Assembly: GCA_009733575.1 (NCBI GenBank)
Contig: ML769707.1
Coordinates: 1-56,822, forward strand
Reading direction: 5' to 3'
DNA: 56,822 bases
From: Gymnopus androsaceus JB14
Lineage: Eukaryota > Basidiomycota > Agaricomycetes > Agaricales > Omphalotaceae
This document shows positions 32,948-43,880 of this stretch, piece by piece. The notes beneath the pieces are model-generated. The model did not search any database. It was not told where the DNA came from and worked only from the letters and a program-made list of their open reading frames with translations. Position 1 is the first letter of the stretch. Each line of letters opens with the position of its first letter. A program made the translations under genes and the position numbers.

Positions 32948-33217
32948 TGCCAGAAGACAACTGACCTTTTCCTCCTGTTTTTTTGCAACGTAGTCCAGGC
33001 GGTAATGAGATGCTTTTCTTCATTTGTGAAGGGGAATGTGTTTAACTTGGCGCCCAGAAGCTTTAGGTATTTTTATTGCACAAGTTCTGACTCAATTTGA
33101 GAATCGAGTCATTGATCAGTTTCCAAGAGTTACAAGCTTTAACTCACACCTACTGCTGTTTGATTATTGTCATAAACTTCCAACGCGCAGAAGTTTAGTG
33201 TGCGTATTTTCCTGGGA

Positions 33218-34649
33218 ATGCATGGGCTCTCACTGAAACCTCCAGCTAGGTTTGTGCTCTTCCTGATGGATAAACATTGGCAGTGCTTGCTGGTTGACTA
33301 TCATTTTCTTGGAAAGACGAGGAGCTGCACTGCGAAATATCTGGACAGACTCGTATCTTTTATTTCGGACTCTCAACTCCACCTGCCTCTCGATGTCTTG
33401 GCCATGTCGGAGATGCCTGAGGCAATCATTGCTCAGGAATTCGATTCTCTACCAAACCAAGGTGACCCACAGGTTTATCATTCCTTCCAGCTCTATGTCA
33501 AGCAGTTGTGCCGGATTGCTGATTTCTTCCGTATAATCGAGAAGAACATCAGGCTTTGCCTTACCCGCCATGAGACCCCACCATCGGATGGAACCGTTCT
33601 CATGATTGTTCTCAATCTTCAACGTGTATGGAAATATACCCTCGAGCTGAAGGTCAATACTGAGTGCAAACTCTTCCAAACATTGGATTTGCATCCTGCT
33701 GAGACTGCGGAAATCCTGAGGTCGATCATGATGCCTGTACGTATCTTTCATATGAATCTTGAATCCTGAAACAAATTCAGCTGTCGAAGACCTTCGAGGT
33801 GAAGCTACACCATATATCACCTGCAAGCTTCAAGACTCTTGGAGTAGGGCAATGGCTAGACGATGAAATCATCAACTACTTTGTGGAGAAATGGTGCTCG
33901 AAGTCCCAGAGCACTCTGGGCTTCAATACTTGGTTTATGGAAATGCTGCTGTGCGCGTGTCAAAATTCAAAATGGGGTTTTAACCTTGGAGGATTCGAAG
34001 ACTGTACAGAGATGGTGCTATTCTGCGGAGGTGAGATAGCTTTGTGGCTATAGTAAAACTGCTCTGATTCATGGCATAGAAATCTCAAGGCCTTGTGAAA
34101 TGGGATCGTGTGTTCATCCCCATAAACGAATTCAACACTCATTGGTATTCGGCTTCGATCAATTTTGTGACTAAACGAATCGAAATCTATGATAGTCTTG
34201 CTGTGGTTTATTTTGCTAACCGACGAAGACCAGTCGAATCAAGGAAGAATACGAACTTGATGCTTGTAAGTTGCCCCACGAACTTTTACCATTGTAACTG
34301 ATGTAGAAATAGGTCCTCATGTGGCTTTCGGAGGTCCTTGGAAGAATAAGAGGGGAGGAAGTTCAGCTCATGAATGATTCCGCCACTGAGTGGCAATGCG
34401 ATCCTCACGTAGAAGTATGTTTTCTTCTTTCTTCCGGGAACATAGTTGCTGATTTGAATACTGCTTCAGGTACCCTTTCAGCCGAACTGCTTTGATTGCG
34501 GAGTGCACGTACTGTGGCATTTACAGCACGTTCTTCAGTTTGGCACAGTGCAGAACGATTGTGTATCACCGCGCTGGAAGTTCTCTAGTGACATGATTGG
34601 GAAACGTCTCAGATTAGCACAAGAAATTCTGGATGACTGTAGTCTCTAA
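33218..34649 (+). CDS. Ulp1-type (C48) cysteine protease-like protein
   Basis: I predict exons 33218-33736, 33781-34014, 34080-34265, 34313-34414 and 34470-34649. The start is uncertain: an ATG at 33218 is used, but an upstream exon near 33040-33190 is possible. The C-terminal half carries the Ulp1/SENP fold signatures in order: QWLDDEIINYF, catalytic His in NTHWYSASINF, catalytic Asp in IEIYDSL, oxyanion Gln in PFQPNCFDCG and nucleophile Cys in DCGVHVLWHL. Proteases of this clan process SUMO or related modifiers, in fungi also within transposon-derived gene families. All catalytic positions are present, so it may be active. The N-terminal half is not recognised. One intron junction (34015) is chosen because it alone keeps the frame. 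Confidence 0.75.
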
Positions 34650-35224
34650 TACTTGGGTTTGACTTACTCTAGCTAAATGATACTCTTAATATGCGTAGAT
34701 ATTGAAAGGGTACTACTGCCGCTCCGTGCCGAGCTGCCAAATACCACCCCAATAACAAGGATGGAAGCATAGGCGCAAGGAGCTGTCATTTTCACTTGAG
34801 GAGTAATGGCTTTACCTGGAAAATTATCCTTCATCCTCTTAAGAATGCAAGAAAAGTCAGACCAAAAAGGTATTGTTCCACTTAGCACTAGGACTCAATC
34901 TCGAAGCTGAACAAGACATTCCGAGTTCTCTAGAGGTCACGATTACCCTATGAGACCTACGGGGATTTGACATGATATTCTGTGCGTGCCCTAATTTTCA
35001 TGTCAGTTCAGAATATCCATATGGGGAAGTGTAGCGCGTGCGCCACACACATTTGACTCAAGTGACGTAAGGACCTCCGAGTCATCTTCGGAAGGCCAAA
35101 CATGAACAAGCATCGTTCTAACGAGCACGTGAGTCTACTCTACTTGGAGAAATTACAGAAGGTTCCGACATACTCTTCTCGAACTTATCTTGACTTATTT
35201 CTCACTCAATCCCAAGACGCCAAG
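34650..35224 (+). promoter_or_regulatory. Intergenic region upstream of the JmjC gene with a TGACGTAA site
   Basis: TGACGTAA at about 35063 is a full CRE/bZIP-type half-palindromic site, lying about 160 bp before the ATG at 35225. An in-frame ATG at 35102 gives an alternative longer start. No other gene was seen here. Confidence 0.3.
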
Positions 35225-37689
35225 ATGTCGCAAGTTTCTGTCGCCGATGCTTCAGGTGCGTGCCTTAACTTTATTTTTATTTTTGCCTACATATCATTTT
35301 GTTTAGCCACTAGCGCAGTTTTATCATCAAATCTTCTTAAAGGGGCGTTGACGGTTTTCCCAAGCAATGGTGAACAGGAAAGTATATGTCCAAAGGATGA
35401 GCTGTTTGTACGTGATTTGCTTTATATGAATGATCCTCCAACAAACTAGTCTTTCGGCCAGTTTTTTCTAGGATCACTGAACCAATATTGCTCGAAGAAA
35501 CAGAAACAGCTTCAGCCCGATAAGTCATGGCAAAAGCTATTGGAAGAAGCAAATCCCGTGAAAACCGAAACAAGCACCTGGAACTCTTACATCGGGCCAA
35601 TTCTTGGCTTTAAACTTTTTAATGTTCTGTCCGGCTCTTCCAATGTTGAAGGTACAATCCCTCGATCGGTCATGTCACCTCCGTTACGGGGGGCCATGAA
35701 CAGAATTGTAAGAATCTATCTTTTCTCAACCTTATCGTCATCATCAAACGTTTTCTAGGCATCTTTCTTAACTGAAAATCAGGGCTGGCCAAAAATCTTC
35801 GAAGATGCTATTGTTGCTCGTTGGAATGCACGAACTTCATCTGCGCCTCCTCCCGCTCCCAGTACCGACACACTATCATCTTCTCACAGCGTGCCACAAA
35901 CAGTTGCTGCATCCGTTGCCAAAAACTTACGGAATCTCAGCGACACCTTCAGATCCAAATATCATGGAAACATCCTGAATAATATCCAGCTAGCAGCGTC
36001 ATATCTCAGCATAATGTCTCTGGTCTGTCAATTTCCTTGTCCATCAATTTCCTAGTCATGACATTTTATTCCGCAGGGCGTCATAGATATACCCATGGAT
36101 GAGGAGTTCCCCGCAAAACTTGAGGAATGCTTACGGAATGCAGCGTATGTTCTACTTCATTGACTGTACCTTATCTCACTCCCTTCTAGTTTTCAGTCGG
36201 ATGACAAGTTTTCCGACATTCTAACTAACCTAAATCTTTCTCTGGTGGCATTTCAAGCACCACTCTTTTCTTCTCTTGCCATTTCCCCCATTCTATTATT
36301 CAGGACTTGCCTCCTCCATTCGTCTCGCTTTGGAAGGCACTTCTACATTTCTGTAAGCTCTAATGCTTCTCTATCGGAGTGCAATGATTACTGACTAGTG
36401 TCTTATAGTTCATGCTGAGCCTCGGCGACATCAAGCCTGCTTCACTGCGGGAGATAGAAACTTTGATCTGGAAGAATCTTTACCTTGTCGCTCGATGCCA
36501 ACTCAGTCCTCAGGAAATGATGGATCGTGTGCTGGATCATATAGTGGAGCCCCAGGAACTTGAGAGCTTCAAATACGACAGAGAAAAACTTCGTACATAT
36601 TTGAACAAAAAATTCGATCCCATCCGTGATCACACAAGCTTTTTCCACCCTGGTATGGTCAATTGTCTTCTGCATGTCACCCACGCATTCACGTTTTGGT
36701 TTATCTAGACTTTGGCGCTATAATCAAGCAAGAGTTAGACCCATCGTTTGGCCGTATCACCACGCTTTCACAGAAAGCAGTGATTCCTCAACCGAACCCT
36801 CTCTTTTATGACTCTTCCGCTGCTCTAGCACAAAGTGGCTCTTCAAACCTCTCTCCTACAACTTTACGTGCTACTGGGCCCGTTTATGATGAGAGTGGGT
36901 TACGGGAGAGCGGGATTGGACCAGCAATCACTGCTTCTGAAAATTCGATTGTAACGGGTGGCGTGGACTTGAACTCAGATGGCTCTTCCAGCGTTGACCG
37001 TACGCATTCTGATGATGCTCCTATCTCACTAACGAGAGATGAAGTGGTTGGTAACGCCAGTTCACCACTTTCCTTGCCACTTCCTTCCCCTGTTCACGAT
37101 GCTCCAGGACTTGATGTAAGCCATATTCATGAGCCCATGTCGTCCTTGCCATCTGGAACCCCTCAGCCCATATCTGCGCCAACCTCGTCGTTGACTCCCC
37201 GTGTTTCCCCAAGTCCTGGACTGGATAACAACCCGCCTGAAAATTTCGGGCCCATGTCTGGCTTGGATAGTCCTTCCGAAGATCCGCGGTTGCTCCCAGA
37301 TGGTAATGAAATCATCAATCCGTCAGGCCCGGAAGGTGCTGGTGGTTGGAATATTCCACGAGCAACTTTGGTCGCCATGTCTGGCTTGAATAGTCCTTAC
37401 GAAGTTCCGCGATTGCTCCCAGATAGCGATGAAATCGCCAATCCGTCAAGCCTGGAGGGTACTGGTGGTTGGAATATTCCACAAGCAATTCCAGTCGCCA
37501 GTCTGTCGCAATTGGATGATTCTGGTGGCTTGGATATTCCACAGCACAGCCTCGGATGATGGCAGTGAGGCTATTGAGCACACGAGCTCTAATGGTTCTC
37601 AGTTTTTAGTCCCATCATCAGGTTCACGATTGGTAGAAACGACAGGTGTAAGCAACGACGATCCATTTGAGACTCACAAATCCATATCT
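35225..37689 (+). pseudogene. JmjC-domain gene, 5' part (interrupted by the 17-kb element)
   Basis: I predict exons 35225-35255, 35307-35407, 35450-35707, 35783-36022, 36077-36144, 36190-36352, 36409-36652 and 36709 onward, all with GT-AG introns of 42-75 bp. The N-terminal region is helical and not recognised. From about 36760 the protein becomes Ser/Pro-rich and contains two 43-residue repeats (SGLDSPSEDPRLLPDG..., SGLNSPYEVPRLLPDS..., each ending GGWNIP). After the second repeat the frame changes near 37465-37560; either a 92-bp intron (gtactg...cacag) or a frameshift accounts for this. The exon is then cut after ...ETHKSIS by the insertion at 37690. The matching remainder starts at 54792. 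The functional JmjC domain is in that second half. Confidence 0.65.
37682..37689. repeat. Left 8-bp target-site duplication CCATATCT
   Basis: Identical to 54784-54791, immediately outside the two ends of the 17-kb element. Deleting the element plus one copy keeps the host exon in frame. Confidence 0.95.
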
Positions 37690-38470
37690 CACTTCAGGCA
37701 ACCACTATATATGACCTAGTTAGGATAGAAAACTGATGTACCTAAACTATCCTAAGAGGTTACTTTTTTGGGCATTCTGCCCAGCCAATATTTCAGTGAG
37801 GCAGCTGCCAACCTGCGCTCAATTTTTCCAGGCAGCAGCCCACCAATCCTGTCTTGATCAAAATCACTGCCCTCCCTACCAGGCAGCTGCCTGATCAGGG
37901 CTGGGCAGCTGCCCAACTTGTCACATGTCACAGGTGTCCGGGGTTCCTCTGGGCAGCTGCCAGCTGTTTTTCACCAATTTGGTCCTGGGTTCCTCCCATC
38001 ATTTTTTCATATAGTTTTCATTAATTTCATGAGTAGATACATTATCTTACTGACACAATACTACCTGATATTTCAGGGCAGCTGCCTATGTTGCTGGCCA
38101 TGGATCTGACCATTGATGACCTTATTGCCTATTGCCCACCTTAGTGTGCCACACTACTTACATGCATACATAATATTTATATTACCAAACCAACATATAA
38201 GTATATAAATAATCTGGGGCAGCTACCTCTAGCTGCCTACCTTAGTTAGTGCCACACTATATGTATATCAACAAAGATACTAATAAATCCCACTCAAGTT
38301 GGTGTATGGGGCAGCTGCCCACTCAAGCTGGTATATGGGGCAGCTGCCCACTCAAGTTGGTATATGGGGCAGCTGCCCATTCAAGCTGGTATATGGGGCA
38401 GCTGCCCACTCAAGTTGGTATATGGGGCAGCTGCCCACTCAAGTCAGTATATAGGGCAGCTGCCCACCTT
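37690..38470 (+). repeat. Left terminal inverted repeat of the 17-kb element, with six 29-bp GGGCAGCTGCCC units
   Basis: Paired with 54072-54783. The outer half contains scattered GGCAGCTGCC palindromes; the inner end is a tandem run of six 29-bp units (38300-38470), each with ACTCAAG(T/C)TGGTATATGG before GGCAGCTGCC. The right copy has only four units, which explains most of the length difference. Open frames over the array are artefacts. Confidence 0.92.
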
Positions 38471-38620
38471 ACTTAGTTGATCACAATATATTGATAATTA
38501 CAAGTCAAATACATTCATACAAGCATAAACTACCTAAGTAACAGCTACCTACATAACAGCTACCTAAGTACATTGACATATTCTACAGATGCACAATATT
38601 ATCCTAGAATGACATAACAC

Positions 38621-39036
38621 TTAAGTGTTGTTCCTATGTTTCAGAAGATTCACTATAGGTCTTGGGGCTTGAGTTACAGCCCCAGGAACATCCTCATCAT
38701 TCTTGTGTTTCTTTCCTAGTGCTCCTGTTAGCCCTCCCTGGTCATTAGGAACCTTCATACCACTACCACTCATCTTCCCAACCTTCTGATCAAGTTGTGC
38801 TCACTTTTTTGGCTGTCCATTTTCTAAATCCTTGCTCACATCACATTTTTCCTCCGCTGGCAGAGGAGCAGTATGGACCCGGTGCTTCTTTGTGGGCACA
38901 GGAGCAATGGACTCCTATAGAACATAATGCACCTGTCCCAATCCTCCAGCTCTCCTCTTCTGAATAAATTCTACATGTAAGTTGCTCATCTTCTTCTCTG
39001 CCATGTCTCTCTTCCTATAACTCTCCAATGGCAAAT
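38621..39036 (-). pseudogene. Relic C-terminal part of an element-encoded protein
   Basis: On the minus strand a frame reads RKRDMAEKKMSNLHVEFIQK...GQVHYVL, stop, ESIAPVPTKKHRVHTAPLP...NGQPKK, stop, then a lysine-rich tail ending at TAA 38621-38623. The continuous codon-like character through two stops (TAG, TGA) marks it as a decayed gene. It sits just inside the left inverted repeat, where a transposon's own gene would be expected to end. The family is not recognised; the amphipathic KRDMAEKK...FIQKRR segment suggests a coiled coil. Confidence 0.45.
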
Positions 39037-39049
39037 TGGGAACATGAAA

Positions 39050-39780
39050 TTAATCAGCGTGAATTCACCATCCAATCTGTGCGAAACCCTTGTTTACGTT
39101 TTCCCTAACCTTGCTCCCTTGAAGTGTGCAGGAGGCTGTGAGAATTGTGATTTTGGAAAGTGCTTCGACGGACTCGAAGGAACCCCAGGCGGTTATGTTG
39201 TTGGATTGGTATGTGGAGAACGAGGTGTCAGAGGAAATGAATTCCTGGTTCCAAACGTTCAACTGCCACAGCTCCAGTGTCTCGTACTTACGGACAGAGA
39301 GCAAAATATGCTCTCTACCTTGCTCCGTATAGCCTCTCATTTGTTCCACCATAGAGTATGGAAATGGCCCGATGAAGTTTTTGTTGTTTGCCAGGCCAAC
39401 GTGAGTATGCACCAACACATTCGTTGGAGCCAAATTAACCAAGCTATAGTACGGCAATGTCTTCACGTTCATCCTACTTGGCTGCAAGTCCACAATCTAC
39501 ATCGATTGAGTAATTAGCGTAGCTTTGAATTTTGAGATCACGGAAAACTTACCACTTGATCAGTAGGATTTGAGTGAATTCTGGGGTTATCTTGGTTCTC
39601 GACAAACAATCCGGCATATATTGTATGGGCTTGCGTCACCATTTCGCGATGGCCAACATGTTACCACTTCCCAGATTTGAGCACGGAAAGGTCAGTCAGA
39701 GACATGTATCAGAATTTTTCAAGAGCATCGGAAGTGTAGGAGATGAGTTTGCAAAGAAAGATCTCCTTATTGTGTAGGAA
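39050..39780 (-). pseudogene. Unrecognised exon-like fragments (likely captured)
   Basis: Minus-strand blocks read GHREMVTQAHTIYAGLFVEN...NPRIHSNPTDQV (39660-39568), then after an intron-like gap DLQPSRMNVKTLPYYSLVNL...IGPFPYSMVEQMRGYTEQG...ETLELWQLNVWNQEFISSDTS (39493-39250). Composition is that of a real globular protein, with no repeats and good amino-acid balance. I cannot name the family. The upstream block has stops nearby and no start, so this is a fragment rather than a gene. Confidence 0.4.
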
Positions 39781-39904
39781 GTGTCTGAAGAATTGCCAGA
39801 GCTGCAAGGATGAGCCATGGAAATGGTAATTAGTTAGTGAAAGCTGTTCAGAAAGAGATAGGTTATACAAACAGTGTTCTCTTTGACGGATCCAAATGCA
39901 AAGA

Positions 39905-40200
39905 TTAAAAACACCAGCCTCTAATCCAATCCCAGCTCCGCCATGCGGAGGAGCGCCCCATTGAATCCATTGAGGGACTCTTTGAGACCTCACTCACTGA
40001 TATTGTTCTGGGCAATTGCATTGAGAAGTTGGTCATAGTCGTAGATTCGCCAACCACCAGTCGTGATCTCTTGACTCCCCACAAAGATGTCAAAGCTATT
40101 GGTGATTTCACCCACATATCCATCGGAATGTTTGGCTGCAAGTGAAACTGCAGTAGAAGCAGAGGTGGACGACAATTTTGAGCTGCTTGTTTAAACATGG
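39905..40200 (-). pseudogene. Captured fragment of an aspartyl-tRNA-synthetase-like (class II) gene
   Basis: The minus strand reads GEITNSFDIFVGSQEITTGG, WRIYDYDQLLNAIAQNN, then after a one-base frame change WGAPPHGGAGIGLE. The TNSFDIF...QEI..GG.RI block and the motif-3 signature GAPPHGGxGIGLE(R) are diagnostic of the class II aspartyl/asparaginyl/lysyl group of aminoacyl-tRNA synthetases and best fit the aspartyl enzyme. The Arg after GLE, which contacts ATP, is lost (GLEAG). Only the C-terminal end is present, with a frameshift and a TGA, so it is non-functional. It lies inside the 17-kb element and is therefore a host gene piece carried by it. Confidence 0.7.
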
Positions 40201-40391
40201 GGAATTATGAGAGTTGGTTACAATCATGAACGGAGCTCCGGAATTGCAGCTGATTCAAATTGGGCTGTGTCACATGGCGCGAATGTATGAAGGACGCTAC
40301 GAGTGTGAAGGATGCCACGCTCATGTTTCCTAGTCGGAGTCTTGAGTCTAGATCTTATCCTTTTGAATTATAAGACTGGATGTAAAAGACA

Positions 40392-41278
40392 AAAAAAATC
40401 TATTGAGAAACCCCCTTTGAGCCAGAAACCCCGCCCAAAAGGGTAATTATCTCGAGACCCACGCAGTTTAGAGATGAGAAACCCATCACGGCATTTGTCA
40501 CGCTTCTTCATGCCGTGACTTTTGCCTGGCGTTCATCCCTAATAGAGTCCTTGTTTGTCGCTATTTGTTGGCTTCAGTGTTGTCTAACAATTCTCTGGTT
40601 AAATATATTCCTTCGCTCTCTCAGTCTGTACCCCATTGTCTCTTCCCTTGGTTCTAAAATGTGTCTGAACTGACTTGGAACCAACCAAAAAAGGCTGATT
40701 ATACCTCCCACTGGAACCCAATATTCTGAGGCTCAAGGTCCCAACTATATTGTATTGTATATTTAGAGAGGTTTATATTGCAGGCAGCTGGTTAGAACGA
40801 CCAGGAAACAAGGTATGCAACACAAGTCAACCGCAACACTTTTTCCCAACTGACTCTCGAGTCTCAATACAAGGATCTATTCCTTAAATGCGTTGGATGA
40901 CGTACTACGCTTTCACAACGTTTCATTCATGGAGAGTAAATTACTGCTTTTGTTCTTCTACTTCCTCCTGGTTGAACTGCGGCCTCTTATCCATTTCACC
41001 TTGTACGCATCACACCAGCAATTCCCAGAATTGGTTGCTTTTTTCATGCGCAAAGCTCATGTAAAACAATCTCCAGCGCTCATTCATAGGGTAACTATGT
41101 CACTACAAGCCTGCATGAGCTTGCTATGAGCCTTGCATACATTACTCTCAGATGGAGCTCGCGCCAAGTCCGGGCGCGACTGAGTGTGACTTACTATGAA
41201 ATTATGTTATGGTTACTGGGGTTTCTAGGGGTTCCTCAATAAGAGTTGCGGAAGCGGGGTTTCTCAATAGATTTTTCC
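40392..41278. mobile_element. 887-bp MULE-like non-autonomous element
   Basis: Inverted ends share AAAAATCTATTGAGAAACCCC (imperfect at the outermost two bases and again further inside). A perfect 9-bp duplication, TAAAAGACA, flanks it at 40383-40391 and 41279-41287; 9-bp duplications are characteristic of Mutator-like elements. No protein is recognised in the interior, apart from an unsupported hydrophobic frame near 40930. Confidence 0.75.
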
Positions 41279-41399
41279 TAAAAGACAATATACACGACAT
41301 AAGTGTCAAAGCGGTCAAAGTGGCCTCAATTCAAACTCTATCTACAATAAACCATCTCATTCACTTAATCTGATCATACATCAGCAAAAGTTCGCTCAT

Positions 41400-41690
41400 G
41401 CAACAATGTAGTTATATTGTCTATAATCTGTAATAATGTCAATAATTATTATATGAGATTATAATGAAAAAGCTCACTTTATAAACCAATGATTATTGTG
41501 TTATAGTCTCCTGTAATCTGTTATAACATGTTGTAACAATTACAGCATATTGTAACGCATTCAAGGAGATTATAACAAGTTACGGGGATTATTACAGATG
41601 ACAGACATTATAACAGATATTGGGGAATATAACAGATTTTAGAGGTTATCACACATCACAAGCATTACAACAGATGGCGGCATTATATTG
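41400..41690. repeat. Left subterminal repeats of the Plavaka element
   Basis: At least ten words of the type GATTATAACA, GTTATAACA, TTGTAACA, ATATAACAGAT in both orientations. The same words crowd 49520-49700 at the other end. Such clusters usually serve as multiple transposase-binding sites. Confidence 0.65.
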
Positions 41691-41907
41691 CACAGCGAAG
41701 ACTACAGTACGTTTCCATTCCACAAATACAGTACTATCCTAGTACCACTCAAGTAATACACTACAATAACATCCACAATGCAAATAAGTATACGTATAAA
41801 GTCTACAAGATGTGGCGAAGGCATAGCAAGACAGCAGAGAGAATGTCGATCAACAGAATAGCAAAGAGGCAGTGAGAAGTCCATGTAGTAGCAGCAAGTT
41901 AGTCATT

Positions 41908-43685
41908 CTAGGTAGCGTCGCCATCACCCGCGTCATTGTGTCCATCGTCTGGAAAATCGCCATGGCGAGCATCGTCGCTATCGTAATCAAATGGCGCGGA
42001 GGATTGTGTGAATAAGGAAGCGAGATTGGAGTCGGTATTGGGCTCCTCGGTTTGACTGGGTAAGTCGGAAAAGCACTGACTGAGATAACTGTTAGCCGGT
42101 ACAGATCAGAAGAAAATCACGTACTGATTCCAGAAAAGGAGTAGTGAGCTCCGCCACTTATCCGTCGAGTTGTTGATAATGCGAAGGATGTTGAAGTACA
42201 AGCGGTCGAATTTGAACTTGCTGTCTTCGTTTGTCCAGGATGATTGACTACAGAGTGCGAATCGTGCCTAGAAAGTATGAGCAAAGATTCAGAAAGAAAT
42301 CAGTAACGTACCTGTACCGCAACATATGCAATGAGCTCTGCAGTAGCTTCAGTGATCCCCAGGAGAACGGAGTTGCATGATCTTGCAGGACGGTCACGAC
42401 AAGACATGGCTGCACCAGGACCAAGCAGTATAGAACGACAGACCTACAGATAGATAATCGATCAGTAGAACACAATCAAAGGATTTGAATGACTCACTAC
42501 AATGAGAAGGCGACCTCGAAGAAGTCCACGCCACATGTTGGTGGCCTTGAATAGATCGAGATCATACAGAAACATAGGAAGGTCATCAGCAGTAAGAGGA
42601 ATTCGATGGTTCATGAGCTGGCGAAGATAACTAGAGAAAACGTCAAATAGGTATCGCATATAGAATTGATCACTTGCTTTAGACGATTGGGGCTCTCATC
42701 GTTACTGAGAACAATGTCAACGATGTAGTTATGTGGACAGAAGAGCATGGCAATCATCCAGTGGCTCACGCCCCGGTCGCTCTTCGCATCACATAGACAA
42801 GGAGGATCCAGCACAACGACTTGCGGGATGTCAGGGATTCGGCTTGAATATATCTGGAAGACATGCGGGATCAATTTAAGGATATCTGATTTGAGACGAT
42901 TGGTATCGTTTCGACGCGCTTCAGAACAGCCCTTGGAAATCTGAACGTAGCGGATTGAGATAGAGTGATAGAAAAAAAAAAGACGACGCACTACACTAAG
43001 GATCGTATCGAAGGTATCTTCGTCCTCGTACTCCAGACATTCAAGGAGGCGCTCCGTTAGAAAAGGAAATGTTTCGTGAGCAGTGTCGTAGATGTTGAGG
43101 AGGTGTTTGCGCTCCAAGAGATCCCTGCAAAAAGAAAAAGTCAAATACAATGCACATGAGGAAATAGATAGAGAACGTACTCTTCATCTAAATCATCATT
43201 GTCATCATCGTCGTCCTCCGATCCATCATCGCCAGCAAGCTCCTTCGCCCTAGCTTTGATCTTCTTAGATTCATGCTCGAGGCCACTGTTGAGAGTCGAT
43301 TGAATATGGCAATAGAGGGTAAAACATCGAGGAGTGTAAAGGCCGATTTGCTGGAATGGACGCAGGGTTTTGTATCTAGAATACTTCTGTTAATATCGGT
43401 CTTTGAGTATAATCACAGTACTCACGATTTGGTTTCTGCTTCTGCTTCAGCAGCTACCTGTTCAGCAAATTCATCATACTTTCGTCTTCGTTGTCGTTCT
43501 AGTCTAGCATCTTCTTCAGCCTGCTGCTGCTGTTGTTGAGTCTGATCAGTTGGTCCTTGATTGGCATTAGGCCTAGAAGGAGTAAGCGGTTGAGAAGATT
43601 TGTTTCGATTCGATCGTCGAGTAGGTTTTGTCTTTGAACTAGCGAGGGAGGTATGGAGGCGAGCCTTTTTCTTCAGACCAGGCAT
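41908..43685 (-). CDS. DUF6698-type protein carried by the Plavaka element
   Basis: Seven exons can be joined with every frame preserved: 43685-43426, 43375-43181, 43124-42674, 42617-42498, 42443-42312, 42267-42125 and 42055-41908, giving 482 residues. The N-terminus is basic and Gln-rich, then an acidic Asp run. The core has RNDTNRLKSDILKLIPHVF, SHWMIAMLFCPHNY, RIPLTADDLPMFLYD, MWRGLLRGRLLIVVCRSILLG and ITEATAELIAYVAVQARFAL. That order matches the fungal DUF6698 family, whose function is unknown. The C-terminus is acidic. No stops or frameshifts were found. Its position inside the same TIR-bounded element as the transposase suggests an accessory role in transposition or regulation; that is inference. 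Confidence 0.82.
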
Positions 43686-43783
43686 AGTGGACGAGATGAT
43701 GGTGGTAGGAAGACAAGATGTGAAGTGGCGTGCAAGCACGGTTATAAACAGACACGTCGCGACGCATGTCAGGTGACTGGCCT

Positions 43784-43846
43784 GAGCGTGTGAACTTTGT
43801 CAAAAGAACGATCTTGCAGCAAGTTTTTGACAAAGTTCACACGCCG
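43784..43846. repeat. Hairpin with about 19-bp arms beside the DUF6698 promoter
   Basis: GCGTGTGAACTTTGTCAAAA and TTTTTGACAAAGTTCACACGC flank a roughly 21-base loop. It sits about 100 bp upstream of the DUF6698 start, at the border of the captured-fragment block, and could be a tiny foldback insertion or a regulatory hairpin. Confidence 0.75.
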
Positions 43847-43880
43847 TACCTCATCTCTCTTCCAACTCCGGTGGTCTATC

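Noticed and set aside
38249..38476. Small protein-like frame over the GCAGCTGCC tandem units (and its mirror at 54043-54231)
   Set aside because: Direct product of the 29-bp repeat in the inverted arms, with no independent support.
40893..41129. 78-codon hydrophobic frame inside the MULE-like element
   Set aside because: No motif, no splice context; insufficient to call a gene.
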